From contig NC_079147.1 in NCBI RefSeq assembly GCF_945859685.1, forward strand, positions 18,765,289 to 18,829,288: a stretch of DNA of 64,000 bases, in the 5' to 3' direction. Made by a program: the position numbers and the translations under genes. Under the pieces are notes generated by a model. It saw only the letters and a list, made by a program, of their open reading frames with translations, made no database searches and was not told the origin of the DNA. Positions 40,501 through 47,080 of this stretch are shown piece after piece (the first letter of the stretch is position 1; each line of letters begins with the position of its first letter). The stretch comes from Eupeodes corollae (taxonomy: Eukaryota > Arthropoda > Insecta > Diptera > Syrphidae).

Positions 40501-43500
40501 TATTTTAACTAACGACCTACCGCAATATCTTTTACACACAAAATGTCTTTTATATGTTGATGACCTTAAACTCTTCAGCAGTATAAGATGTCTTGCTGAA
40601 ATGTCCAGAATGATCTAAATAAAGTACTTTTTAGTTGTAAATTAAATGTGCTTTATTTTAACAACGGTAAATGTAGTGTTGTTACTTATTCAAAAATCTT
40701 AAATCCCTTGTGTTTTGAATACAAACTTGGTTTTGATTCTTTGCAGAGACTTTAGTTTTTCACTTCATATACATGATCATGTCATTTCCAAAACTTACTT
40801 AATGTTGGGCTTCATAATTCGAAATGCAAAACTTTTTAATGATCCTTGTACACTAAAAACACTATACTCATCTATTGTTAGACCGGGGTTAGAATATTGT
40901 GGCGTTATATGGAATCCCCACACAAATCCAGGATTTATCGTATTCAAAAGGTTCAGAAAAAAGAGGCTGGGGTGCGACCCACACTGATAACTTCCCATCA
41001 CTTCTGTCGATTTGTCTTGCTTAAAAGTTTGTCTATATCTACTCGTATCAATTTTTACCAAATTTGCGTACTATTTTATGTAGATTTTATTTTTTATGAA
41101 AAAACGGACTGTTGGATTTTTATATATGTATATATCGAAAACAATATTTTCTGTGAAATAAGACATTTGGGGTTAACCAAAGTGTTCACCTTTTTTTCAA
41201 ACTGCTATGGTAAAAAAACCACCCACGCAATTTTCTTGAGAGCCCTTTCTGCATCTTTCTCCCTTATTAGCTGTATAACAAAATTTAATTGAAGTCGATA
41301 TCTCTTCTGGTTACAATAACTTCCTATTGGAAGTTAAATAGGTACAAAGTTTGCTTTGTGTAAAATCTATAAAAATTCAGATGTTCCATGTTATGAGACT
41401 AGATGTACTCTTATAGACTTAAAACCTCTAGTTTTAAGAAGAAAATTGTATTCCGTCCTTTTTGCTAATAGTGTCCTCAGTTCTAATATTGATTGTCCAA
41501 TGTTGTTATCAATGTTCAATATTTACGCTCCAGCTTGTAGCTTGCGCCCAGAGATGGCGATTTTTTAAATATTCCTTACCATAGTACAAGTTACGCTAAA
41601 CATAATCCAATCACAAATTGCTTGTATAAATTTCAACGAATTTGACTCAGCTATTGACTTTAATGTAAATAGAAATGTAAATAAGAAAAATGTATTGAGT
41701 CTATTGTAACAGTTATTTTTTTTTATTATTTAAATATCAAAGATGTATGCATTGCATATATATATTATATTGTTAGTAATGTAGTCTATAAAAAGTTTGT
41801 AACTTGATTTACGAATTAAATAAATAAATATAAAAACTACCGACGCAATTTTCTTGAGAGCCCTTTCTGCATTATTATCTGTACAACAAAATTTTTTTGA
41901 AGTTGATATCTGTTCTGGTTCTTGAGCTATGGATGACGAAAAAAACGGAAAGTACGGATTTACGGACGTACGAACGTACGTACACACGTTTGCTCAGATA
42001 TCACTCTCAAAACAAATGAATTTCGACTATAGGGAACTCGAAAAGTCGAGAAATGTCAACATTTTCGTGTTGCACGCACTTTTCAAAACGGTACCTACTG
42101 TTGAGCGTTACACACTGCAATAAGATGTCTCTCCCATACAAAAAAAAATCCATTAGGGTTAAGTCGGGGGACCTCGGTGGTCACGGAATGTCCGCAAAAC
42201 GAGTAATAAGGTTCAACAAAAAGATATCAGTTATCATGTGTCGGTAATTGACATTTGTTACCTGGCCCTAAGCATTCTCGAAAAAAATGGCCCAATTATC
42301 CCAAACTGTTACCCTGGGGCAATGCAGTGGCTGTTAGTGTTTTAGTCGAGGGTTATGGGTTCTTGAAGCCCAGATATATCAGTTTTGTTTAGTAACATGT
42401 CCGTTTAAATGAAAATAAGCCTCTTCGCTGCGAAAACTTGAATTCAAAGTACGAGTTCTTCAGATATTTGAATTCTATGAATAATCACTCTTGGAAGTTT
42501 CAGTAAGGCTCCGGTTTTGTAACGAATATCGTGGATTTTAACGTAAACTCTCTTCAATATTTGCGGAATTCCTTGAAGATCTACTCGATTGAGACTTAGT
42601 TGCACGGAACCTCTGTACCCACGAACGAATTGAATTCACACTCGGCCCATCACTTATTCCTCGTAAAACGAAGTGTGAACAAAACTTTCCATGAGAGACT
42701 AAGTTCTACGGAACCTCTGCACCGACTAACCAATTGAATTCACACCCGGCCCATCACTTATTCCTCGTAAACCGAAGTGTAAACAAAACTTTCCATGACC
42801 AATTGTTAACCTTGAAAAATGTCTCGATGACGAACGCGCGCTTCTTACTTGAATAGTTTGACATCTTGACTGATAATTCCACACGATCACTTTTTTCAAT
42901 GACACCACTCCCCCGACACCGTTTATTAGTTTTTGATATGATCGTGTTTAAATACATAAACCTTCCACCAAACACTCTGTATTTTCTCCTCCACTCTCAC
43001 ACACAGCACAGCAGACGGGAACAAACCCATCCTAAGACGTTCTTATCTTCCCTTGAAAAGGTCCAAGCCTCAGCGCCATTATAAAAAACCGGAATAGTAA
43101 ATGTTTTATAGATGGTAAGTTCAGATGCTCAAGAGAAGACTTTGCTGCTTAGTTGCCTTCTAAGTACAAATCATCGACTTGAAAGAGTTATTCTCCGTTG
43201 ATTTCAGTACTGGTGTTGTTGTCTAAATTTAAAGCGGTGCATCGGTAGACAAAATCCTTAACTACCTTAAAGTTATCGCTGATTTAAATGTTCTTTTTTG
43301 TTGAACACTTATACTTGGTCTTGCCCTCATTGACCACTGAAAACATCTTTTCCGCTTGGGTCGCAAAGCTCCCTGTCATCACGCTTTGATCTTCAAATTA
43401 TGTCAATACTATCGGCGTATTTAAGAAGATTAAACCTCTACTGTTGACGGTTGAGTCTTGCAAAATTCTTTCCAGAACGATGTTGACAGTGCATCGCGTT

Positions 43501-45546
43501 GTCTAAAACAGGTTTTTGACATCAAAAGCATCGATGACATATCTCCTGACCTTGATAAATACTTTTCCAATAGTTGTTCCGCAAAAACGGACAAGTTTGA
43601 AAGATATGCCAAAACTAGACATTTTTCTGTAAAGACCTTTACTATAGATGCTGTCATACGCGGTCGTGATGTCGACAAAGAGCTGTTGGGTATCGATTGT
43701 TCCTGAGTTTTTTTTTTCCCAAAATTCGCCGTAATGTGAATATTTGTTCTATGGTGGACTTTCCTGGTCTGAAGCAACATGGGGAACTATCAGGTTGTTG
43801 ACGACATTTACATGATAAAGCAAAAGAATCTTATTCCTACGTTCAGCAGATTGATGCCTCTGAAGTTCGTGCAGTTCAAAGGGTCACTTTTGTTGAGTAT
43901 TGGGCAAATAATGCCGAAATTCTGATTACCAAATATTTTGGTCTGTTCACTGTTTCTTATTTTTTATAGTATATAATCAAAATAAATTGTTTTTTTTTCT
44001 AATAATTTATTTGTTGCTGGGACAGAAAGTAAGGCTGAGTATATATCAAAACTTAATCGACAAGTCATCGTAAATAGCACACATTCAACTAATATTATAA
44101 CAATGCCCCAATTTGAAGCCATTAAATGAAATATTCTATACTTAACGAAAGCTTAAACACATCTTGACATTGTTATTTTGGCTCACATATGCTTAAAATG
44201 TTGAACTTTCTATTTGGAATTGGTCTAACTTCATATTTTTTTTTTAACTATTTCAGGTAATCTCGAAAGTGCTCTCACAATGACCAATGAACTGCTTGAA
44301 ATAGTTCCTGACCACGAACGTGCATCTGGCAACAAAGTCTTCTATGAAAAAGAACTCGAAGAGATTGCCCAAAAAACTGTCAAAAAGAAAGTTAAACGCG
44401 ATGATGGTTCTGATGAAGTTGCCATTTCTGATCTTGTAAGTACATTTTTAAACCAAAAATAAAATGTCTTCGTCTAATTATGAAAATTCAACAGCCAATT
44501 GAATTAAAAGAAGAACAAGACTCACTTGACCTCTCCGAACGAAAGGTCTATGAGATGTTATGTCGTGGTGACTTAAAACCTCATCCAAGTCAATTGAGAT
44601 CGCTGCGTTGTCGTTATGTCAACAATGGCATTCCATTCCTTCGTTTGGCTCCATTCAAGCTGGAAGAAATCAATGAGGATCCTATGATTGTGATATACCA
44701 TGACGTCATGTATGACTCTGAGATTGAGGTGGTTAAGAAAATGGCTAAACCACGTTTCCGTCGTGCCACCGTTCAAAATGCAAAGACTGGCGAGCTCGAA
44801 ACAGCTCACTATAGAATAAGCAAATCCTCATGGCTCAAGACTGAAGAACACCCTGTGATTGGCAATATCGTTCAACGTACAGCTGATATGACGAGGTTGG
44901 ATATGGCCTCTGCTGAAGAACTCCAAGTGGTCAACTATGGTATCGGTGGTCATTATGAACCTCATTTCGATTTCGCTCGAAAAGAAGAGTCTCGGGCATT
45001 CCATAATCTGGGAACCGGGAATCGTATTGCAACAGTCCTCTTTTATGTAAGTATATTAATTCATATGCGGATCGAAGTCGTGGCATGATAGTTATGCTGT
45101 GAGACCATTTTAATGTTTGCTCTGATGTTAAATCCTTCCATATGTATAGATGAGCGATGTAGAACAAGGTGGGGCCACAGTTTTCACAGCACTTCGCAAG
45201 GCACTCCAGCCAAAGAAGGGTACAGCAGCGTTTTGGTGGAATTTGCATAAATCCGGAGAGGGAGATTTCAGGACGAGGCATGCTGCATGTCCAGTGCTAA
45301 CCGGATCCAAATGGGGTGAGTTAGCGTCGCCGCTGCTGCCCGTGACGATACAGCATTTTCCAAGCAAAACCACATTGATGTGGGTTTTGTTTCATATATT
45401 TCCATGTTTTTAACTCGGTGTTTTTTTCTGTGTTTTGCCTTTTTAATTCCATCCATGCAGTTTCAAATAAATGGATACATGAGCGTGAACAGGAGTTCAT
45501 ACGTCCATGTGGTCTGGAGCCTGACCATGGAGAGTTCGCCATTTAG
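10274..45546 (+). CDS. PH4alphaEFB: prolyl 4-hydroxylase subunit alpha, gene 1 (eight coding exons, 570 aa)
   Basis: Collagen prolyl 4-hydroxylase alpha subunit. With protein disulfide isomerase as beta subunit it hydroxylates prolines of procollagen in the ER lumen, using Fe(II), 2-oxoglutarate, O2 and ascorbate. Coding exons: 10274-10506, 21713-21864, 22013-22169, 22297-22484, 44257-44435, 44495-45046, 45150-45315, 45461-45546. All introns are GT-AG and the sum is 1713 nt, in frame throughout. Residues about 20-40 form a hydrophobic signal sequence. The P4H N-terminal domain (EVFTALAEMEELLETE, NPINAYLLTKRLTSDW) is followed by the TPR-like peptide-binding region (exons 3-5) and the catalytic 2OG-Fe(II) domain. 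Iron ligands are His460 and Asp462 (in HYEPHFDF) and His531; Lys541 (GSKW) binds 2-oxoglutarate. Their spacing equals that of human P4HA1. NIT and NRT are possible N-glycosylation sites. The symbol rests on remembered similarity to the fly gene; the family call is firm. Confidence 0.93.
11606..11672 (+). repeat. DR repeat, right-end fragment
   Basis: Matches the right end of DR (sequence like GACAAAATTTTCAATTCGAC, then TTACAATAACTTGCTATGAAAAGG). The terminal AACTTCC..GGAAGTT palindrome is mutated. Lies in intron 1 of P4H gene 1. Confidence 0.6.
11676..12240 (-). mobile_element. diverged J1-like LINE fragment in intron 1
   Basis: Minus-strand translation gives ENYHLIALTSLLAKVISELI, LKKYLEQRKLLNDPHYRLF and AFDRVWHQTLLLKIR, equivalent to the RT fingers and palm of the J1 copy at 51786-54285. 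Lower down it reads DGVPHGSVLL in place of GVPQGSVLSP. Stops are present, so it is a relic. Confidence 0.75.
12527..13195. repeat. 21-bp-period minisatellite (GGTAGTCAATANGACAACTGC unit) in intron 1
   Basis: From about 12577 to 12950 the sequence is a tandem array of variants of a 21-bp unit. Units alternate between TAGTCAATATGACAACTGC and TAGTCAATAGGACAATTG forms. From about 12965 to 13190 the same words recur in both orientations, making an imperfect inverted half. Because 21 is a multiple of 3, stop-free frames occur on both strands (for example 12933-12556 minus and 12752-12970 plus). These frames are by-products of the repeat, not genes. Confidence 0.9.
13200..17135. other. intron 1 of P4H gene 1, mostly featureless AT-rich DNA
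   Basis: No supported gene or recognised transposon. One 49-codon open stretch begins at ATG 13763 (see findings). The rest is AT-rich intron sequence with short microsatellite-like tracts, such as ATACATAC runs near 16317-16330. Confidence 0.5.
17136..17230 (-). repeat. tRNA-derived SINE, truncated copy
   Basis: On the minus strand, the head (TTGGACTGTCATGCAAGGGG, then a B-box-like GGCTTCAATCCG) lacks the A box and the copy ends in GCTGCGCCACC. Much of the body is deleted. It directly follows the 3' end of the LI element in the same orientation, as at 2127. Confidence 0.65.
17231..18830 (-). mobile_element. LI LINE: reverse transcriptase and C-terminal region, 5'-truncated, broken
   Basis: Minus-strand frames in order: RT fingers (18741-18502, SISLLPSISKVFEKIINRAL, then KQFGFKAGHDT), palm (18364-17912, IAYADDLIAY active site intact, KLKINVQKSETILFRTPL) and C-terminal region (17838-17248, MALIWPMIVYGCPVWFNVAP to QENQFWWLQSAL). 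Frames change between these blocks and the region between 18500 and 18370 is damaged. It belongs to the jockey/I superfamily; the precise clade is not certain. The copy lies antisense inside intron 1 of P4H gene 1. Confidence 0.85.
18946..19250 (+). repeat. tRNA-derived SINE, near full length
   Basis: Head GTAGTACCAGTAGCATGATGG, B-box-like GGGTTCAATCCC, body with TGCGAGGAATTGACAAATCC, and end TGGACTGTTGCGCCCGCCAC followed by a T-rich tail. Part of the anticodon-equivalent stretch after the A box is deleted. Confidence 0.85.
19251..21712. other. rest of intron 1, no gene seen
   Basis: AT-rich. It contains a short hairpin-like repeat at 19418-19458 that resembles 18861-18898 (see findings). 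I see no gene that can be supported. Confidence 0.45.
21713..21864 (+). CDS. PH4alphaEFB: P4H gene 1, coding exon 2
   Basis: The acceptor is TTTCAG at 21707-21712. Encodes VEEYRREHTEASADISTYVS and NPINAYLLTKRLTSDW, a hallmark of the P4H alpha N-terminal domain. Donor GTATGT follows at 21865. Intron 1 before it is about 11.2 kb. Confidence 0.92.
22013..22169 (+). CDS. PH4alphaEFB: P4H gene 1, coding exon 3
   Basis: Encodes NVLKFPSDEDLNGAAVALMR and LQDTYNLDTSSVARGQLNG, the end of the N-terminal domain leading into the peptide-substrate-binding region. Acceptor GAAG precedes and donor GTAAGA follows. At 157 nt it has the same length and phase as exon 56189-56033 of gene 2. Confidence 0.92.
22297..22484 (+). 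CDS. PH4alphaEFB: P4H gene 1, coding exon 4 (TPR-like substrate-binding region)
   Basis: Follows the pyrimidine-rich acceptor ending TTGCAG. Encodes SSDDCFEMGRQSYVNSDYYH and the helical repeat WMQEAMSRLLEEPVNRT, then DVLEYLAFSTYKQG. The donor is GTATGC at 22485. The next exon is about 21.8 kb away. Confidence 0.92.
22765..22895 (+). repeat. possible second tRNA-derived SINE type
   Basis: The segment CTCCTGGTGTAGTGGCAAAG, then a GTGTTCGAGG B-box-like word about 50 bp on, followed by a unique-looking body and a long T tract at 22888. It resembles a tRNA-derived repeat head different from the main SINE. Only one copy is seen here, so this is tentative. Confidence 0.3.
23298..23400 (+). repeat. 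DR repeat, left-end fragment
   Basis: Carries the DR left terminus: GAGGCTGGGATGCGACCC, then TGATAACTTCCCATCCCG and GTCGATTTGTCTTGCTTAAA. The match ends soon after; the tandem-unit body is not recognisable. Confidence 0.75.
24270..25136 (-). repeat. DR repeat copy, interrupted by a SINE
   Basis: Contains the DR internal motifs (AAATATTGGCTTGAA, ACAGAAAATATTGTTTTCAA, AATCCAACAG). It ends at 25136 with the reverse complement of the left terminus (GACAGACGGGATGG, GTTATCAGTGTGGGTCGCAT). A SINE with an 11-bp duplication splits it at 24601-24914. The outer boundary near 24270 is approximate. Confidence 0.75.
24601..24914 (-). repeat. full-length tRNA-derived SINE with 11-bp target-site duplication
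   Basis: Best copy of the family. Read on the minus strand it starts GTAGTACCCGTGGCATGATG and has an A box (TGGCATGATGG) and a B box (GGTTCAATCCC) spaced as in tRNA genes. It ends GTTGCGCCACCCC followed by a T-rich tail. GAAATGCTATT occurs at 24590-24600 and again at 24915-24925, flanking it exactly. The insertion split a DR repeat. Confidence 0.93.
25170..27692 (+). mobile_element. J3 jockey-superfamily LINE, interrupted by a J1 insertion, broken
   Basis: Before the J1 insertion it reads FLTKNISELYKTHSPLKTKI and NNPWFSRAIRDLM, the region between endonuclease and RT. After it the frame resumes with NRVVAMIRKAKYQHFSQKLS (about 26490-26550). RT blocks follow: FLCITLPVILPCITFAFNTI near 26835, LLDFSKAFDSVNN near 27115, STGVPQGSVLCSPLF near 27230 and YADDVQLYFS near 27330. 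The C-terminal end (SYFASRLLDMPFEKYIQLRI, VKLWNTILRSIRKHA) runs to about 27690. Frames are broken throughout. RT-E copy 2 begins immediately after. Confidence 0.8.
25378..26447 (+). mobile_element. J1 LINE copy inserted in J3, 5'-truncated and broken
   Basis: Starts in the RT palm (RAFGFHPLLHWISN) and continues SIQIVLDGFKSENHKINAGV, PQGSVLSARLFLIFIYDLLS and CFADDSTLSF. Frameshifted C-terminal blocks match 1-857, and the 3' UTR (CTCACACTGTGTCT ... TGTGCGCTTATTATGA) ends in a short A tract near 26447. Confidence 0.82.
27693..28990 (+). mobile_element. RT-E LINE copy 2, 5'-truncated, broken
   Basis: Starts at the MPDEWN-equivalent of the RT and carries LNCTNYREISLLHIAFKI, a KGFRHSNALSC-like block and HVNTRGTIFQKSVQLLAYAD. 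The active site reads YADG instead of YADD. C-terminal blocks (FEVVKDFVYLGSAVN-like, TLGRFERKVLRVIYGPVCIE, LYSDVDLARRVKVQRLRW) run to about 28850. The 3' UTR ends in an AGGCCCTAGTTCACACAGG block (28948-28966) and a TAAGTAA-containing tail. Dead copy. Confidence 0.82.
28991..31184. other. intron 4 stretch with no supported gene
   Basis: AT-rich intron sequence. I see no transposon coding block, RNA gene or conserved signal. Confidence 0.45.
31185..31430 (+). pseudogene. RT fragment of another non-LTR retrotransposon
   Basis: The frame reads AIKALENNKMLGLQGISAEF, LQATLCTSIELLQ, then a damaged WKK...VKLPK-like block. This is the RT fingers segment typical of non-LTR elements (A..LK..KA.G.D.I..E.L). 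It is distinct from the J1, J3, J4 and RT-E copies here. About 80 codons with stops. Confidence 0.6.
31431..32421. other. intron 4 stretch with no supported gene
   Basis: AT-rich, nothing recognisable. Confidence 0.4.
32422..34525 (+). repeat. DR repeat copy split by an RT-E insertion
   Basis: The left end (AAAAGGCTGGGATGCAACCC, TGATAACTTCC) and about 380 bp of tandem-unit body run to about 32822. RT-E sequence then intervenes. The DR right end (GATTGCAATAACTTTCTATG, GAAAGTTTAA) resumes directly after the RT-E 5' edge at 34493-34525. Confidence 0.65.
32823..34492 (-). mobile_element. RT-E LINE copy 3 with endonuclease C-terminus, inserted in DR, broken
   Basis: Minus-strand order: endonuclease end (PHLNIHKETWSSPDEYSVNH, IDHIAIDPRHAFSIMH; DHYLVV-like active-site tail near 34350), then the FSRPKAKQGGA linker and RLEQHRLLRRKKRWHEKRAV around 34080. 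The RT follows (YCEYLIDC region is the antisense of GKSTID). The YADDIDIIG-equivalent region is near 33180 and the C-terminal blocks run to 32823. Several frameshifts and deletions. Confidence 0.78.
34730..35500 (-). mobile_element. diverged J1-like LINE fragment
   Basis: Aligns base by base with 51895-53125 of the minus-strand J1 copy, with gaps. Matches include AAAGACAGAGTGTGG near 34776, TCGGCACACCATC near 35250 and GTAAGTGCAATCGATTGAC near 35468. Coding frames are lost. An older relative of J1. Confidence 0.65.
35501..37410. other. intron 4 stretch with no supported gene
   Basis: AT-rich. Open frames of 60-96 codons (for example 36910-37200) show no family resemblance. Confidence 0.4.
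37418..38110 (+). repeat. imperfect tandem duplication of about 0.4 kb, rich in AAACATAGAA
   Basis: 37513-37690 and 37933-38085 share the same order of words: CAAAAAACATAGAAA, TTTGTAATTTCCGCAA, TTATTATT..AGGCTGAT, TTAAGCATCAAAT and CATAGAACGC..TTTAACATTAAATC. This gives a period of about 420 bp. The word AACATAGA occurs about eight times across the region. Confidence 0.75.
38111..39299. other. intron 4 stretch with no supported gene
   Basis: AT-rich, no recognisable element. Confidence 0.4.
39300..39545 (-). pseudogene. mariner-type transposase fragment
   Basis: The minus strand reads KHDNAPIHSLLIAKTEERN, LHFLQKLPYSSDLDFIK and YPMFKN. This is the mariner block with the second catalytic Asp (HDNAP.H) and the YSPDLAP..Y..FP.L region, with stops. 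About 70 codons remain. Confidence 0.7.
39850..41700 (+). mobile_element. J4 jockey-superfamily LINE, broken and split by DR
   Basis: RT blocks read APDNFPSILLRECRYNLADP, SFENYRPIAKPQLVTKLFEA, VDTIYIDFSKAFDRVQHNIL, FSGAPQGSHLGPLLFIIL and YVDDLKLF (YVDD at the active site). The C-terminal part (KTLYSSIVRPGLEYCGVIWN) runs to about 40955. After a DR insertion the same protein resumes at about 41345 (FALCKIYKNSDVPCYETR, IDLKPLVLRRKLYSVLFANS) and ends near 41570. Frames are broken in several places. Confidence 0.82.
40957..41337 (+). repeat. DR repeat, short complete-ended copy inserted in J4
   Basis: Interrupts the J4 C-terminal ORF, so its limits are well bounded. It starts AGAGGCTGGGGTGCGACCC and ends AACTTCCTATTGGAAGTTAA. 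Most of the tandem-unit body is deleted, as is part of the right-end region (compare 41838-42080). Confidence 0.82.
41838..42080 (+). repeat. DR repeat, right-half fragment
   Basis: Contains the DR right-half words CAATTTTCTTGAGAGCCC, TTGAAGTTGATATCTGTTC, GTTCTTGAGCTATGGATGAC and a CGTACGAACGTACGTAC stretch, ending with TCGAGAAATGTCAA. The terminal palindrome is missing. Confidence 0.7.
42110..42895 (-). pseudogene. mariner-like transposase remnant with internal 104-bp tandem duplication
   Basis: On the minus strand the N-terminal helix-turn-helix region reads in pieces (KKRAFVIETFFKVNNWSWKV, then an NSIRRLVRRFRAT-like block). Toward 42420-42300 is a SEEAYFHLNGHVTKQN-like block (first catalytic region, with Asp replaced by Glu in this reading) followed by a VTVWDNWAIFFEN block. 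42591-42694 is repeated at 42695-42798 with about ten differences. Confidence 0.6.
43010..43930 (-). mobile_element. diverged RT-E-type LINE fragment
   Basis: Minus-strand frames give a FTLRRILGKK-like block, then TTAYDSIYSK-like, KMSSFGIS-like, VNEGKTKYKC, VKDFVYRCTALNLDNNTSTE and a damaged YKT..IPV..YGAEAWTL block near 43090. These follow the same order as in the RT-E copies but are much more divergent, so this is an older or related family. Ends about 320 bp before exon 5 of P4H gene 1. Confidence 0.7.
44257..44435 (+). CDS. PH4alphaEFB: P4H gene 1, coding exon 5
   Basis: The acceptor TTTCAG ends at 44256. Encodes NLESALTMTNELLEIVPDHE, the second helix pair of the TPR-like unit, and the lysine-rich linker KKKVKRDDGSDE. 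Joins exon 4 in frame (G split between exons). Donor GTAAGT at 44436. Confidence 0.92.
44495..45046 (+). CDS. PH4alphaEFB: P4H gene 1, coding exon 6 (catalytic domain, first half)
   Basis: Follows a 59-bp intron. Encodes the start of the catalytic domain (LRCRYVNNGIPFLRLAPFKL, IVIYHDVMYDSEI) through the iron-binding HYEPHFDF and GNRIATVLFY. Donor GTAAGT at 45047. Confidence 0.94.
45150..45315 (+). CDS. PH4alphaEFB: P4H gene 1, coding exon 7 (catalytic domain, second half)
   Basis: Begins MSDVEQGGATVFTAL and carries the third iron ligand His and the 2-oxoglutarate-binding Lys in HAACPVLTGSKW. At 166 nt it has the same length and phase as exon 55046-54881 of gene 2. Confidence 0.94.
45461..45546 (+). 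CDS. PH4alphaEFB: P4H gene 1, terminal coding exon 8
   Basis: Acceptor CATGCAG ends at 45460. Encodes SNKWIHEREQEFIRPCGLEP and a short tail ending in AI, then TAG at 45544-45546. Confidence 0.9.
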
Positions 45547-45614
45547 TGCGGTTCCGGTTGCTGTGATGGCAGAAACCCGAAACACAAATGTGGAAATGAA
45601 TATAAGGATTTTAA

Positions 45615-45620
45615 AATAAA
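45615..45620 (+). terminator. polyadenylation signal of P4H gene 1
   Basis: Canonical AATAAA, 68 bp after the stop codon. This implies a short 3' UTR of roughly 90-100 nt. Inference from the hexamer only. Confidence 0.6.
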
Positions 45621-45699
45621 GTTCTATATAGATTTAGTTATGTAGCTTCATATGTGAAGAATGTATGTGGGCTCACTTAATACTCGAACAAATTTAATA

Positions 45700-46028
45700 C
45701 ACTCCACACAAAAAGTATTGGTTCACTTTTATTAAAAATATATTTTATTTAATTTACTCTTGTACTTGTACTTAAGTCTTCCCTACGATAACCTTTTTTC
45801 TGTCTTTAAAAAAAAAGGATGAACTTCCTTTCCCAGTGCAATATTTTCGTCTTTTCAATTCGATTGATAAAGATTTACACTTGTTGTTAAAATTTAACAC
45901 TTTTAAAAAAAATATTTAGTGAACATTTATTTTGTTTTATCGTACAGTGTGAAAAAGATATCATTTAACAGGAGGTAAAAGTAGATTTTATAAAAATAAA
46001 AGTGAACCAATACTTTTTTGCCAGAGTG
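45700..46028. mobile_element. non-autonomous inverted-repeat element (Tc1-like MITE) with TA duplication
   Basis: 45700-45733 and 45995-46028 are 34-bp terminal inverted repeats. They share the core AAAAGTATTGGTTCACTTTT, differ at a few outer positions and both end in CACTC/GAGTG. TA lies immediately outside each end (45698-45699 and 46029-46030). The 260-bp interior has no ORF. TA duplication and CACT-type ends indicate the Tc1/mariner group. It begins about 80 bp after the polyadenylation signal of P4H gene 1. Confidence 0.88.
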
Positions 46029-46030
46029 TA

Positions 46031-46555
46031 TACAAAAGACTATAGTGAAATTTTTCCATTATTAAATTAGAATAGATTCTGTATGTGGGTTTATATTGTA
46101 CACGAACGATGTATACCCAACTACAGAACATTTAATGTAAAGAAGAAATGAAAAACATAAAATAGGTGTAATCAAATTAAATCTTAAATCTTGTTATAAG
46201 TTTAATATGTACAGACAGACACTTTTTATAGGTATTTTTTAAACTTTTCATTTTAATTTTTAAGTACCTACGTAACTAATCGAATATTATTTTTTATCCT
46301 AATGAGATGATAATGACAAGAAGAAATTAAATGAAAAAAAATACGAAGATAAATAAAGTGTTGAAGATGAAAAAAAAATAAAAATTGTTTCTTTGAAAAA
46401 GCGTGATTGAACATTAAAGATGGTGTAAGTATGTAAAATTTGCAGATGTTTTAAGTTCCTTAAAAGGTGTACCTTATATAGCGAACGTCAACTTTTAGAT
46501 GTAAAAATAAGAAAATATTCCAAGAACATGGAACTACTAAAATACAAAATTTGGT
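46031..46555. other. AT-rich spacer, nothing supported
   Basis: No gene or repeat recognised. Confidence 0.4.
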
Positions 46556-46559
46556 TGAA

Positions 46560-47080
46560 GCTAGATTGATCTGGAGAACTCGAAGTTACTTAATAAATAT
46601 TAAAGAATGGAAAACACGTATTAGCTGCCATGACATTTCGCCCCGTAGCAAAGTCTATGAACCTGAATTCGTTATTGGAAGTATTGGGTAGGATGTTTTC
46701 CCTATTATTCCACCAAAGATTTCGTACCTTCCTAGCTTGGCATTGAAATCGAGCAGGACACTTTCAATATCGAGGCTAGGACACTGGAACAGCATGTTTT
46801 CAGTGTTATCGTCCTTCTTATCTATTTGGGCATATGAACATATAAGGCTAAGGCCTGGATGCGGATGGTCATGGGGCGCCAGCTGATGCACCTTTAGATC
46901 AAGACTTATTTAGCAGTTTTTCATTTTCTTTTTACCTGGCCCATCCCATTGCATTTGTTAGGTGGCGATGATATTTGCTTTATAGCACTCAAGGTCTTCA
47001 ACTGATTCTTCCGAAGACCGTATTCGATTCTGGTTTTTGCTTGGCAACTTGTATTTCATTAGGTGGCCAGAAAGTCAACC
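46560..47080 (-). mobile_element. RT-E-type endonuclease domain fragment
   Basis: Minus-strand blocks: ECYKANIIAT then QMQWDGPGKKKM near 47000 (equivalent to the LQE.RW..G motif of AP-like endonucleases), HPGLSLICSYAQIDKKDDN, and ESVLLDFNAKLGRYEIFGGI with the catalytic DFNA motif (GDFNA expected; Gly changed). The fragment ends with a CFPHL..-like decayed segment. No RT follows. Confidence 0.7.

Noticed and set aside
43466..43706. 82-codon plus-strand frame in the region before exon 5 of P4H gene 1
   Set aside because: It is the antisense shadow of the diverged RT-E fragment, whose blocks read in order on the minus strand.
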